A model generated the notes under the pieces. It saw only the letters and a list, made by a program, of their open reading frames with translations, was not told the origin of the DNA and did not search any database. Positions 1-13,300 of a DNA stretch of 40,607 nt are shown here, in pieces (position 1 is the stretch's first letter; every line of letters starts with the position of its first letter). The stretch comes from Rodentolepis nana (taxonomy: Eukaryota; Platyhelminthes; Cestoda; Cyclophyllidea; Hymenolepididae): contig UZAE01000085.1 in NCBI GenBank assembly GCA_900617975.1, positions 1-40,607 of the forward strand, in the 5' to 3' direction. The translations under genes and the position numbers were made by a program.

Positions 1-1073
1 CTCATTTCACCCTTTTCACTAACGTTTGTAGCGGATTGCTACACTAGTAAAGCCTGAACGACTCAGAAATCTCTATGGCAGAGTCTCCAACATCTAGCTA
101 GACTCCCAGAACAAGCTAAGCTATAGCCCAGCTATAGGGGAAACAGACGTGTAGCAAGGAATACGTTTATTCAATACGAATATTAATAACGAAATGTGTG
201 TTTGGTAAAGCGATTAGTTATCAGATAACTCTAGCATGATTCGTGTGAACATTAATAGCTAAATATTTTTGAGTAATATTCTATAGCAGGATTTCTATTT
301 GGTTATTGATGAAGAGTCCCACACGTTAAATGAATTTTTAGATCTCTCTACCTCCCATCCATCTTTTTGGTTATCCGAGTATATCGTCCAGACATTTAGA
401 CGAAATTAAATAGTTTGGCCTTGTTATGGACATAGATTAGCATATATAATGTGATATAACTAAGGATAAATCAGATATGTTAAAATGGCGAAGGTAAAGG
501 CTAGAGGGAATAAAAATTTCTGTTCTTGATACAACAATTTAAAGAATTATTTCAGAACAAAATACAATTATTCTATTACCTGAAATTTAAGGGTTTTATT
601 ATTAAGGAAAAGTTAAAATGCGTAGTAACTTAAGGATTTTTTAAATATATTCAGATTATTCGCTTTCCGTTGAAATCAGTTTTAATTGGTGTGATTTTAA
701 GAACGCTGCTTAATTATAGTGGATTCCCCTGTTGTCTCATGTCTAAGTGGTATGGAGTGTGGTTTATGTTATATTCATTTGTCGCTTGGACAGTGTGATT
801 GAAAATCTTTAATGATATTTTAAGTATTCATTGTCTCCCTTATTTCACATCTATTTTTTTACCAAATGTCATTTTTATCAGACAAAATCTTCATTTCGTA
901 CTTCATTATTCTTTAGCTCGTTAATACATTTTAGAAAAAAATTGATTAGATAGATTTGCCATTTTTTTATTCAATTAGTGGGTATCATCTCTTACGAGTA
1001 CTAACGTAGTGAGTATCTATGCTCTATTCCATTCTTAAGACGTTATGTTTTATTCACTTTCGTTATAGAAATT
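1..1073. other. Intergenic, no gene recognised
   Basis: This AT-rich stretch has stops in all frames at short intervals, and no domain or RNA gene was recognised. Just before the next ORF (about 1050-1068) a pyrimidine-rich run ends in TATAG, six bases before the ATG. That is what a cis 3' splice site or a spliced-leader acceptor would look like. A 5' untranslated exon or promoter could lie here, but I cannot point to one. Confidence 0.5.
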
Positions 1074-1667
1074 ATGACGGAAAAATCCGAATCTCAAATA
1101 GTGGAGGAAATCGATTCCACTTTTTCCCAGCTAGACGAAATCTATGTTAAAATTCGCGAGCATTGCTCCAATTTGGCTTCTCTTCGTAGGCGAGGAGAGA
1201 AGGTCGGTCAGAGCAACATGTCATCCGACTCAAAGACACTTTTCAATAAATCTATTTATTGCTTTTTCGATCAAGACTTGCTGGAAAGTGTAAATACAAG
1301 TTTCGCTCACTCCATTGCCAAAGCTTCTGAACAAGTCTCTGAATCTTTTCAGCTCTTCCGTTCAACGGCTCTCAAAATCTTTCTTCTCTGTGATTCGCTT
1401 TCTAACTTCCTAACTGCGCGTGTTGAATGTCAGTCATGCGACATCTTCGCTTTCCAACAGGTCATCGAAGCATTTATGCAGCTGACAGGTGGTATGGTAG
1501 ATGAAATAGATCTGATTTCATACTGGGTTTACTCGAACGTTTCGCCCAGTCTAGTTTCCTCTTGTGTCTCCCCTTCCTTCCGTTTTGCTTCTTCCTGTCT
1601 GCCGGGTAGAATGATGGCCAGGACCATTTGGCGAGACGACGTCCTTCCGTTACTGAATGAGATTTAA
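1074..1667 (+). CDS. Uncharacterised 197-aa protein (single-exon ORF)
   Basis: An open frame of 197 codons in DNA that is otherwise stop-rich, with less AT-biased codon use than its flanks, suggests a real gene. I do not recognise the family. The first 45 residues are charged and helical-looking (acidic start, then an R-R-R-G-E-K basic patch near residue 38). The middle (about 70-150) looks alpha-helical and moderately hydrophobic, and there is no signal peptide or clear membrane helix. The start is the first ATG after an acceptor-like TATAG at about 1068. The 3' part is uncertain: the stretch 1527-1609 starts with GT, ends with a long pyrimidine run and TAG, and could be an 83-nt intron. In that case the protein would end in a different frame with a stop at 1658-1660. 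The neighbour downstream is LARGE, 5.4 kb away on the same strand, with no sign of linkage. Confidence 0.55.
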   Translation: MTEKSESQIVEEIDSTFSQLDEIYVKIREHCSNLASLRRRGEKVGQSNMSSDSKTLFNKSIYCFFDQDLLESVNTSFAHSIAKASEQVSESFQLFRSTALKIFLLCDSLSNFLTARVECQSCDIFAFQQVIEAFMQLTGGMVDEIDLISYWVYSNVSPSLVSSCVSPSFRFASSCLPGRMMARTIWRDDVLPLLNEI

Positions 1668-1674
1668 CTATCAA

Positions 1675-4600
1675 TATGTATTATTTGTTTATCTGCGCAT
1701 TTATCATTTATTTGAAAACTATTATCCAATGATATTTGATTTTCGCATTTTGATTTATTTAACTCTAATGGAATTGGCTACTAGTAACTTATCAGTAGTA
1801 TTAGGTATCACATTTGAGTCATAATTTGGTCTTCGTTCTCATTGCTTGAGGCCCTTCTATCCAATATTGCTTTCTTTAAAGGGTCCTTGAACTGTGATCA
1901 ATATTTACATGGTTTATCGATCGGCGTCGAATAGTAATGGCATTGGCATAATTTGATCTTGACTTTAGATGAAATTACCTTTTTCAACCAAGTAAGCTGT
2001 ATAAATATATATATGTGAAATCCCTGATTATTGACTACTCATATCCTATTCTCTTTATCTCTCCGTATTTCTCTGAAGTGTATTCCTCTTATATGAAAGG
2101 TGCTAATTTTCTATTTATATGCGCCTACTTATTACTATGAATAGTATTTAACTTGCATCTACTTTAAACAAAAAAGGACAATTTCTGAGCTTTTTCTCAA
2201 ACAAAATAATACAATCTTGAGCCTTTATTATTATAGTGACATTCAGTTTGTGAAGTGTGTTTCAGCTTTTTAAGCAAGTAACGTCAGCGCTTCCTTGGTG
2301 ACTTACCATGTGATAAACTCTTCCGGATTTTATTAATTGGGGTTGATTGAATTCCACTTCCATAAAAGTAACTCCAGTTTGTCTACTCATACGAATGTAA
2401 CTAAAAATGGTTCAAATTCTCATTTCTGTGTAAGTTGGTTCATTATTTGTGCGGTTAATTAAACGTACTTATCATTATTGAACCTGTAATTAAACAGAAC
2501 TATACGATAAGTAGTTAGTGAACGACTTTTCCTATATTCGAAATTATCTCCTAGCAAGAAGCAATAAGGAGATGAGAAAAATCTCTCATCATTTATATAC
2601 ATTTGGATATTATTTCGGACAGGCAAATAGTAGTCCTGCATCCCTATATAAGTAGCCCTAAAGTAATCCAACAAAATTGTCTTATTTTCAACCATTGCAG
2701 TTTCCTTATAAGCAAAAATATAACCACAGAAAACCCCTACATTAGCAACAGTGGTGTATTCTTATCATACCCGATGATCGATTCATAAAATAAGGACTAT
2801 CATAAAATCCCGCTAACATACTTGCATTTCCGGCAATCCCTATCCATTGAAACAAGAACAACTATCAGCCACTACCACGACTCAAATCTGGGAGGCACTT
2901 ATTTTTATGCCCACTTAGAACTAAAATACAAAAAGATTGCTAAGTAGTTTTGTGCGAAACGCATTAAAACTTTTTGCCTCTCACTCTCTCGCACGGCTGC
3001 GGTTAGGAAGAAGATGCCGAAACGAGGTAGCCGCAAAATTAAGTTGAATTAAAAGTTAAATATCCCAACTCCTAGTGTAGTGCTGGTGCATCGCTTATTC
3101 CTCTAATAAGAGCAGTAAAATTCATTAAAACGGCGCCATGGATATCCTCTCTGCTCATTAAATTTGAGTTAATAGAAGTCTTCGCTTTAAAAAATTAGGG
3201 AATGGATATCCTCCTCACTCCACCCCAACCCCCTCCCTCCCCACTCCACTCCCCTCTGTTTATGCCTTTAATAATCAATTACGTTTGTGCATATATCCGG
3301 CCAGATGAATTGTTGGATTCAACTACCAGAAGTAGTGAAATGAAAGCAAATTGAAATCCTTCCTACTTTAATAATCTTACTTGTGCTATGGTTACTTATA
3401 TATTTTGTTTGAATTAATATTATACTAACTTCAGTTTTTTATGATATGTTTGCATCTTGGATATCTTCTTCAAACGGATGCCATAAAGAGGGAACTGGGT
3501 AAGGTGAAATAAACCTTCTAACTACACGGGTGTTATTTTAAGATCAAAGTTGAACAGCCTCGGTAACAAGTATAAATATTTGTTAATAAATTTAATCGAC
3601 TGACGTATATTTACAAGTTCAGAGCTCACTAACGCTGGTTATATTTATATACTACTCAACTTTCAAAACACTTTTCAGCCTTGTTATAGCGCGAATATGT
3701 TAAATAAAGTCTCTCAGTACCATCCACTGTATATTTGAGCTTTTGGGGAAATATGCAATGATTCCTACTTATCCAGACGGTCAGTAAGCACTGCACATTC
3801 TAGATGAGAAGTTACCCCATAAATAAACATGAATTAGTAAATATTACATTTCATGCTTTCAAAAGAAATAGATGCGTTAAAGGCACACTATATGCTCTTA
3901 TTATCGGACAATGCTCCAATTGCCCATTCGTGAAGGAAAGCGCAAATTTTTACTTTGCCTTAGTTATTGAAAGCGAGATAACTAAAAAATAAATACCGAT
4001 TTTAAATGCAAGCAAAAACAATTTATATAGGCCAATATCATCCTAAATGGACCCATGAAATTGTCAGGAATCAAGATAATTTCGAGAAAGCCTCAACACA
4101 ACAATCTTTTCATGATAATTTAAATTAGTAAAAAAAGACTTACTTTCACCAAAGTCCGAGATTAAAACGTAGGGATATAAAGATCCTCTATTCAAGAAAG
4201 TGGTGGAATGTGTCTTTGTAAATACATCCGGGAGCTTTTGTTCATATGTAAAAACTAAAAATCATGGCTAACAGGTTATCTCATTGGTCAAGATTCTGGG
4301 TTTGGGGTGGAAGGCCAGAACAGTGTAACGAAGTGTATAATTTTATTGATGGAAAATTTTTCCAACTTTAAATTGAAATAGCTTCTCGTATATGATGGCT
4401 TGAGACTAAATTTCCAAATTAATTTGAGGTACATCTTAAAAGAGATACATTTAACGTGATGACACTACAAATTACCAATTCAATAAACTCTCAAGACGGA
4501 ATGTATACAATGTTTAAGTAATCAAGCCCCAGAATTTGAAATTTGTATGTTTAGCCCAGATTGCTTTGAAGTGTGACAAATAAATTTATAATGAATCCAG

Positions 4601-7025
4601 AAATCAAATTCAATTCTCATCTGCTGACCAGACTTTGCACTCAACTTCTAGTTGAAACCCTAATAATTTAGTATCATTTTAGTTAATTTGTTTTCCAATG
4701 GTTAAACTTATAAATTTCTGTCCTATCAGTGGTAATAACAGCTAAACCAAACGAAAAAAGTCACTCTTGCAAGAAATGATTTGCATGGTTTTATTCAAAA
4801 TTTAATCTCGAAAACTCCACAAATCAAATGTTTACTATGGAAGGAAAATTAGTTGCTACTAAAAAAAGTTATGAACTTTAAGATATTTGAATCAAATATG
4901 CTCTGTGCATTTTAATAGGCTCCTAACAAAAGTTTGAAATTTATGCTCCTCCTGAAAGGAGTCCACTTCTAATTTAATCAGTTCCGGATAATTTATTGGA
5001 AAAACGTGTTTGCATCCAGATAACTTTATAGGAATTCAAATGATTTTACTTTCTAGTTAATGATAAAGCTGAAAGATAGCTTGAAAAATTGCCATTTTAT
5101 CATCCAGATGGTATCGTTAAAGGTGAAAGTACATTATTGTTTTATAACTGACTGTTTATATGCGTTAATTGTGCAATTTTCCATCTCTCAAATTTATATT
5201 TCAAATTCGTTTGTAATTATTCAATAAACGCCTTTAAGTGAATTAAGGCCGATTTGTTTAAATGGAGTGGCATTAATTCAGTTCTGTGTTACTTTCTGCA
5301 TTAACACAGGTGATTGCTTGCTTCATATCTACTTGTTTCACATCAATCAGCTCATCTAAAGAGGGCAACTCTACTAAAGCCTATTCCCTCCGTATTATGT
5401 TTCATTTTCTTATCATCGCCATTAAGCCTTGGCATAAAATGGCAAACAATTCTTCCGCACATCTACCTCAACTCAATCAAAAGATCACAGTTTTAAAATT
5501 TCTACCGAAGCCTTTTTAATACACTTCCTCTTCACCTCCCCTCCCCCCCCCTCAATTTCCTTCATTTGCTCAAGAAAGTGAGCATAGGCGGTAGCTCCTG
5601 ATTGGCTGGGACTGCGTGCCACTTTCCCTTTCTGTACTCCCTCCTCCCCTTTAACCTACCCCTACTCACCAGCAAGAGGCTCTGTCTTACATACAGTCCT
5701 TTCAATGTACAAAAGTTTTTCAGAAAGTGACTAAGTCAGAAGAAAGCTTTCAATCAGGGATAACTGCTCTGCTCAGTTGCTACTCAATTGTAAGTGTGAC
5801 AAATATTTTACTTTAAGTTAATCATGTTTACCACCAATCATCTTGAGGAAGTGTGCTTGTTAACTTCTATTTCATACTAACAAACATATATGTATATATT
5901 TTTTACGGTTACCTAATTATATTGTGTTCAAGTACATCATGCGGTTGTATATGCATGTTGTCACAATTAAAGCATTTGTCCTTTAATTTAAATTTCTGAA
6001 AACTCGCATTCATCGTTTTGGCTTAAGATGATAATTCAATGCATAGGCTGCTAATAGCGATCCTCAGATTCGCGCCGATAATATTCACGATTAATCGGTC
6101 ATTTATAATATATTTTAAAATTATTTAGCCGACCCAAATCCGTTTTATTTGATTAGATCCATTTTACCTGTTCGACCTTTTGGAGAAAAGCATGAATTCA
6201 AATGACAAGACCGATCATTATAGTTACACAGTTACACAATTAGCACTGAATGTCATGAGTGAGAAGTCGTTCAATGCTCCAAGTGGAGCATTACATACTC
6301 AAGAGATAATCAATGTACTTTCTTATCATAAAATTAGTGAAGTAATACCCTTTTATACCCTCAAAGTCTTTGTACGTACCTACATTTCAGCCGTTTTCTT
6401 AAAGTGAAAGACTGGAGAAATTTTGTCTTGTTCCTGGTTATGAAAGTACAATTATTTAGGGCACCTCATCTAGTTAGCCCCCATACAAAGGAACTCTCAT
6501 TGCACATTCAAAAAAATGCTCGATTTCTTACCACTCTTCCCCTATTATATATATTAACCAAGCTTCCAGCTGAATAAAATTTTTATTTACACCTAACCAC
6601 ACGATGACTTAGTGACTACTTGAGTTCAAATCAATCAGGTGATTCATCATTTGTAATCAATTTTTAATACCCTAATTAATTACTTCAGTCTTAAGGCCCC
6701 CGCTAAACACACTTTGAATTGACCAGTCAATAGATGCTTGAAAACTTTCATCCTCGTTGAACTACCTGAGTTGGTTCAAACAATAGGGAAGAACGCTCTC
6801 TTTTATTCTCATTTTGAATGAAAAATAGGAAGAAATTTTACCTGCCTTGGCAAAATGGAACAATGAAAAATAGTTTCGTTGTCAAGACAACGTATTCTTA
6901 CAGAAATTAACTACGTCCTATCTTCAACCTTCTTGCATCCTCCTTTTTCATCCAGTTCATATTCATAAATGACAAATGCCTTTCATAATTGAACAAAGAC
7001 CATCCATTTCAGAAATCAATTCCCC
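1675..7025. other. Intergenic / upstream region of LARGE, no gene recognised
   Basis: About 5.3 kb of AT-rich DNA lies between the small ORF and the LARGE start codon. ORFs of 60-80 codons (for example near 2603, 3804, 5286 and 6180) have no recognisable domains and are consistent with chance. Pyrimidine-rich C/T tracts occur near 3210-3260 and 5520-5560, and a slightly GC-richer patch lies near 2985-3040. The LARGE ATG at 7026 is preceded by CATTTCAG ending at 7012, a convincing 3' splice signal. A 5' untranslated exon could therefore sit in this stretch, or the site may receive a spliced leader. No promoter element could be assigned. Confidence 0.45.
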
Positions 7026-7310
7026 ATGGGGTTTTGCCGTCTCATTCGAGCAACTCTTTGGAGAAGGATGCTGAAAAAATCATCTGGAGCGCGATATCGA
7101 AGGTCTGCATCATTTCAGCCGTTAATTCACCCTCAAGTGACTAAAAGGAGTTTTATTTTGTCCTCAAGACACACGAACCGAATGCTAATCCTCCTCTTTG
7201 TGGTCGCATTCTGTTTACTCCTGAGTGCTACTACAATCGCCATTTGGTTACATGCCGATTTGATTGCAAATACATGTACACCAGACCATACTCAAACAAA
7301 AAGATTAATG
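7026..7310 (+). CDS. LARGE1: LARGE exon 1: cytosolic tail and signal anchor
   Basis: The exon has 95 codons ending in phase 0 before GTAATG. The first 50 residues are rich in Arg/Lys, then comes a hydrophobic run (MLILLFVVAFCLLLSATT and on), and then the luminal stem begins. This is the type II topology of Golgi glycosyltransferases. The stem is much shorter than in vertebrate LARGE, where a coiled-coil region precedes the GT8 domain; none is visible here. Assignment to LARGE rests on position and phase match with exon 2, since the N-terminus is not conserved. Confidence 0.75.
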
Positions 7311-10300
7311 GTAATGTCATGAATGTACTTTCATTAAGACTCTAAATCCATATCGTTCAGACAGAATTAGGTTTTTTGTTGTTTATTTTGCATTTCTAAC
7401 TTAAGGGGGGGGGGGATGCAAGAAGGTGAATCATGTATGTCCTATTTTGATAAAATAACAAATAATGATAAAATACCTCGTGAAATTAAAATTTATCAGA
7501 AATAAATAATCACTCTAAATAACTCTAACTAAATAATCGAGTTCAAAAATGTCACAAATATATATATTAAAATAATTCTTTCCAATATTGGATTGAATTA
7601 TAAGTGGTGCCTTAGTTCAATTACCTATCATATCGAAACTTACTCCAATATGGTGTATAATTATTAATCCTGTCAACGATGACACTATTCATGTAATTAT
7701 TATCCTACTATTTTGGGGATTTGAAAAGTAGATCTGAAGTTAAGGCAAACAATACAAGCATTTTCTTACCTTAGACTGCAAGTTATTAATAATGCACAAT
7801 ATTTTGAACTTATGAATTCCTACGAACTGCGTATAGAGAATGATTTAAAGGATTATTTACATTTGGAAATATAACCATTTTAATCTTAATCAATTTAATG
7901 AAACTAGAATTTGAGAATCGTACAAGTAACCTGAGATGTTTCCAGAAATTTTGAACAAATTTCAGTCATTAATAAGGCATCATGAAAATCGATGCGCTCA
8001 GATGTCAAGGGTCAAGATTTTCGCGTTCGTTAATGGTCATCCTGTGAATGACATGTTCGGCAGCTTTAGTTAACATTAATTCTATGGGAGGTTAGAATAA
8101 ATCAATTGTCTCTTAAATATCTTCCCTCAGTAAGCGTTTGTCCTACATTTCTTACTACTATAGGCGCCTTGTCATCGTATGTTTAGTGGAGAGACACAGA
8201 AATGCACTAAAAATCCCCAGTCACTCTAATTGTTGAAGCGTCTTAATTTATAATTGCGTGATATATGAGAGGAGGGATGGAAATCTTTTCTAAATTGACA
8301 GTTTTCCAGTTCCCCTCTCACTCTCTCTCTCTCTCCAGGATGAAAGACAGCATTTCATTAGTCCCGAAGTCAAGGCTCCTCTGGCATTGATTGATGTCGC
8401 TCTGGTAGCAGGGGGAGAGAATGCAGCCCGACAGGTGCCAATTCTTGTGAAGAGTATATTCTACCATCGTCTTTTCAGCCAAAATTGCAAGCGACCTCAT
8501 CCCAATTTTCGCTTTCATATTGTCTGCTCTGGTAAGACCTGCAAAGGTCTTTCTGTACTATTTGATACTTGGAAAATCGCTGGTCTGACACAGGTTCACT
8601 TCTACGACATAGTGGAGTATGAGGTAAGTTTGCAATACCGTCCTTAAAATACTCAGTATGTTAAACAATCATTTAATTTTAAATTACTTCTAGTAAGTAA
8701 TAACTTCTATGATGTTAAAATTTTAAGTCTTCATTAATTCCCCAATTTTAAATTCTTTAAACTACTTTAATTTTATTACATGATTTTTTACATTTGTCAA
8801 TTTGGGTTCTACCATAGACAAAGTACAAGTTATTTATATAACGTCAATGACTTTATTTATTTTCATTTTTATTACTTTTATTTCGAATGGAAAATTTAAT
8901 TTCAGCATCTTGTTAATTGGATACCAAATACGCATTATTCCGGTCTATATGGTCTGATAAAGCTAGCTATATCCGAAATACTTCCTCTCAGCATTGACAG
9001 GGTGCGTTTTTTTCTGTGGAAGATCTTCGCTTTCTTCCATTTTTTGCCCTCTTAATTATCTAATAACTTCATGTGAATAAATTGGCGTTTGCCTATTTTT
9101 GCATATAGGCCATTGTATTAGATTTGGACACGCTGATTGAAGGGGATTTAATGGACCTTTGGAAAACTGCTGAACAGTTAGAAAATGATGAGGTAGGACT
9201 TCTACTTTGAATTGAAAGCATCTATTTGAATAATTCTGCTTCTCTACATTTATAAATTAAAAAGAAATTAGCTTTAATTCTAGAGCTTGCATGTCAATCA
9301 AAAAATAATCCCCCCCCCCAAACGCACGGAGACTGGTTGATCTAGAATTCATAATTTCCATTCAATTTATTAATATAACAATCATCAAGTAGTTTAATTC
9401 AGGATGTGGACCCCAATTACAATACTTATTCATATTATATTACCCAAAATCAAGTTGCGAAGACTTAAAGTCGTACTGAGTTTTAAAAACCTTGAAACAT
9501 TTCCTATTACAATTCTCAAGTTAGATATCCACATGGCGGAAAACAACTTCCTAAACAGTGCGTAAAAAGTGTGAAATTACGAGTTACTTGGGAAGAGAGA
9601 TGACATTCTAGGTTTCCCTTTAAGAGACATTTGCACCCCTCTGCACCTGTCATTGACCATACCCACCAATTGTGGTTGGCCAACAACGCCACTTGATGAG
9701 AATAAATTTTGAAAACACTGACTGTAGACTATTGCACTAAACTGTGTCTTTTTGCTATTTAATGGATAATGTGATATATTTTTTTAAAAAAAACAATTTT
9801 TTTGCATTAAAGAACGCTTTTTGCTAACCTGATTGCCAGGTGATAGGTCTGGTTGAAAATCAGAGTGAATGGTACCTTATGCAACATGGAAAATCCTTTT
9901 GGCCAACTCTTGTAAGTCTAGTCAATGCTATTTGTAAATATGTATATATATGTATGCATGTATGTATTAATATTGGTGAACTTTTGGTAGGGTCATGGGT
10001 TTAACACCGGTGTTATGCTGCTTGATTTGAAGAAGATGCGCAAAATAGATTGGAGCCAGTACTGGAGGAACGTTACCCGAATATACTTGAAAAATGCATC
10101 TCACACGTCCCTCGCCGATCAGGTATAATGAAAAATTTATTTTAATAGAAAATATTCATCTCAAAGTAATTTCGTTTTTTTGTTAAATATTTATTATTAT
10201 TTCTACCAAAGGTATGCTTATTATGTCTGTTAATACTTATTTGGTACGTTTAGATTTTTCAAAATCTAGCCTCTGGATGCTGGCTATATTCTTTTTTAAA

Positions 10301-13300
10301 TGTTTTTTATTAATTATTTTTTACCCCATAAATTGAAATTCATGCAAACACTTTTTCCAGGACATAGTGAATACAGCTATCTACTTTAATGCCAACATTG
10401 TGCGCAGACTTCCTTGTGTATGGAATCTTCAACTCGGCGAAAACGCAAATTATGCACACTGCCTCACAAGCGAAACCATGAAAAATGTTCGGTAATTGTT
10501 GTCAGTGAGTGCTTTACTTCTCTAAGATTAGGCAAAAAGGGTTTGCAGATATTGCATTGGAATAGTCCATCAAAGTCAATTTCCCTAATTAAGACTGGGC
10601 TGGGCTTGGATAAGGAAACTGAAAAGGAATTGGATAAGACAAGACGAGAATCTATGACACGTAGGTTTTATTGCAGAACAATGCAAATTACCTTGGTCTT
10701 CTGCAACTACCATTATTGTCATGTTTTAGCTGCAAATTTGCGGCTAAAATTCGCCATGAAATTAGAACGTCTGTCCAATCTTGATGGAAATCTGTTCAGA
10801 GGGAATGCGACGCTTTCGGTAAGTTGAATCGCCACATGTAACCATTGTTTATGCCAGCTTCTTTTAATAATATTTTCAATCAATAATCAAGTTTTTTCTA
10901 TAATGCCCATATAATTGAAATGGCAAGTTATAATTTCTTGCAATTGAAATTAGATAGTGAGTAAATGCGATCCAATAACATTATACAGTAAATATAATTA
11001 TACAGACTAGCGCTCGAGTAGAAAATAACAAAGGTCCGAAGAGGACAAAGGAAATAGAAGACTCTATTTGCAATCGACACTGAGCATGATTATCCGGAAC
11101 ACTTTATCAAAGACCTTCAAACAAAGAGAATAACTATTGAAGGCGAAAGACATCAACCAACATAAGTTGAAGAATAGACTTGGAGCATCCACACCCCCCT
11201 CACCCTTCCCTCTCCTCTCCTAGTCCAATGAATATAAACAGTTTTTCACTTTATTTCATGTCACCATACCAAGAATACTCTTTGAGCACCGATATATCCG
11301 CCAATGCATTAAAAAATTATAATTTCATATATATTTATTAACAAAGAGTTTGTTTTCCATAATTTTCATACTCTTTAGACTGAGGTTAAAACATCCAGCT
11401 ACGAAAAAGGAATTATGAGATTTTGCCCTCTCCTTCGATTAGAATTGAAACTCAGGAGACGCATACTTCCCTTCTTTTACGGAAGTAATTCCATCATTAC
11501 TGGAGACGTTGCCCTTGTCAGCCAACTTACCCTAGACAGGTGACTGATTAATTTATATTTTCATATAAAACATATAAAAGAAATTGGGCTGAATTGCAAA
11601 ACATGCAATAACAATATCACTTTGTTAAATTGATTGCACCATTTTGTTAGGTTTGTTGAAATTGATTCATTTCAATTTAATTTAATGAAATCGCTCGTAG
11701 GCTACATCGCCTTGAGGAAATAGCAGCTCACTGGGAAGGTCCAATGAGCCTGACCGTCTATATCACTGACAGAGAAGCTGCAATTCTCGCAGAATACCTT
11801 GAATCCTCACCCGTTCTTGCTTCAAGAAATAACATCTGTATTCATTTGGTCTTCCAGGAAGGTGTAAGTGGAGAACTTGAATTTTATTATGATAAAAATT
11901 TGTGTTTAAAGTACTAGTGATTTGGTAAGGGTTATGTCCAGCTTTAATATTTTAAATTAAAAGGCATTATTAGTTCCCTCCAGGGCCTCAATAATTTTAA
12001 GCTATCAACAGTAATTTGAGTTGGCTGAACGTTTAATGGACAGGTATTATGACCTTGTGTTTAATGAAGAGCGAAACAGGCACCGTTTTCTTTTACCCAG
12101 AATACATCTTGCATAGATTTCATGAATTGATAATTAGAAAAGGTATTGATTATACAAGTTAAAAGAATGTTGTACAGCAACGCTTATTAAATCTTTTTTT
12201 GTGTTAATAAAACACGGATTTCTCGTGAATCTTGAAAAGAGCCCATTAACAGTCTACGATAATCTGCACAAATTTTCAAATTCAGTTTCCTCGGAAGAGG
12301 AAACTTAAATAACGATAGTGTCACATATTATTAATTCTCTAAGGGGCCATGAACTCGAATTAAAGGCGTGATAAACTATTGCCAAATATCAAGTCACCAA
12401 CTAAAATACACGCAATATTTCAGTTTATACATTTAAACAAAGATTTAGTATTTGTAAATATGACACCTATTTTAAAGAAAGAAATGAATTTAAGAAAATT
12501 ATTGACAATGTTTCTGTTTGATAAAAACTTTTAGTTTTAAGTTTTCTGCTATTTGTTGTTAAAAATAGCATTTGACCAGTAAATCGTTTACTTCAACTGA
12601 CAAATAACCCTGTATATTCCATTTGTGAGAGAATAGTGCCGAAATTCGTGAACTTTTTAGTTCTCTTCTACATGTAAATATATCCAAGTACTATTGGAAA
12701 AGAACAGATAAACGCGAACGAATTCGGAAAGCCACAGGAATGATTCACGATAATAATGGAACATTTTACCAAAAAAATTAAACCTGACTCTCCCGTTTAC
12801 GGTCTAGAAAGTTGGTTTCAATTTTTGAAATAGCTTACGTGTTCATTAAGTACCTGGCGGATATCCCTGAGCAGAAAAAACTTGGCTCCTTGATTAGCGA
12901 TTGGTCTCAACGGAACGCGAGGAGTTGACAAGGTACATTTGTCCAAAGGACTAGTTAATCGAACTCTTTTGTTTTAAATCGGCGAAATTTGGCAAAGCCA
13001 TCAAGGGTCAAGCATTTTAATAGCGGACTACTAAGAATTGGATTGTTTATGCTACTTGGGTAATTGAAAATGTTGAACAAACGGGCTTCAAATCTACTCC
13101 AGACATTCGCTTTGAGGACATTTTGTTCTGTTCTCCAAATGTCTGTGTCAAGTCTCTTAATATGATCAAATAAAATATGATTTAACCTCGTGGAAATGAG
13201 ATGAAAAATGTTCCAGAATTAACACCGTCCTGAGTAACAGCAATGAGCCATTTGAACGCTGGAGATCATGTTTATGTCAAGCGAATAAGTAGGAAATTTG

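Noticed and set aside
2459..6407. Short ORFs of 60-80 codons in the upstream intergenic DNA
   Set aside because: Size is expected by chance, they overlap on opposite strands, and no domain or splice support was seen.
10414..10827. Single 137-codon ORF in the LARGE region
   Set aside because: Its first third is out of frame with the true exon 7. The real coding path uses a 35-nt intron and joins this frame only from 10527, probably skipping 10661-10729.
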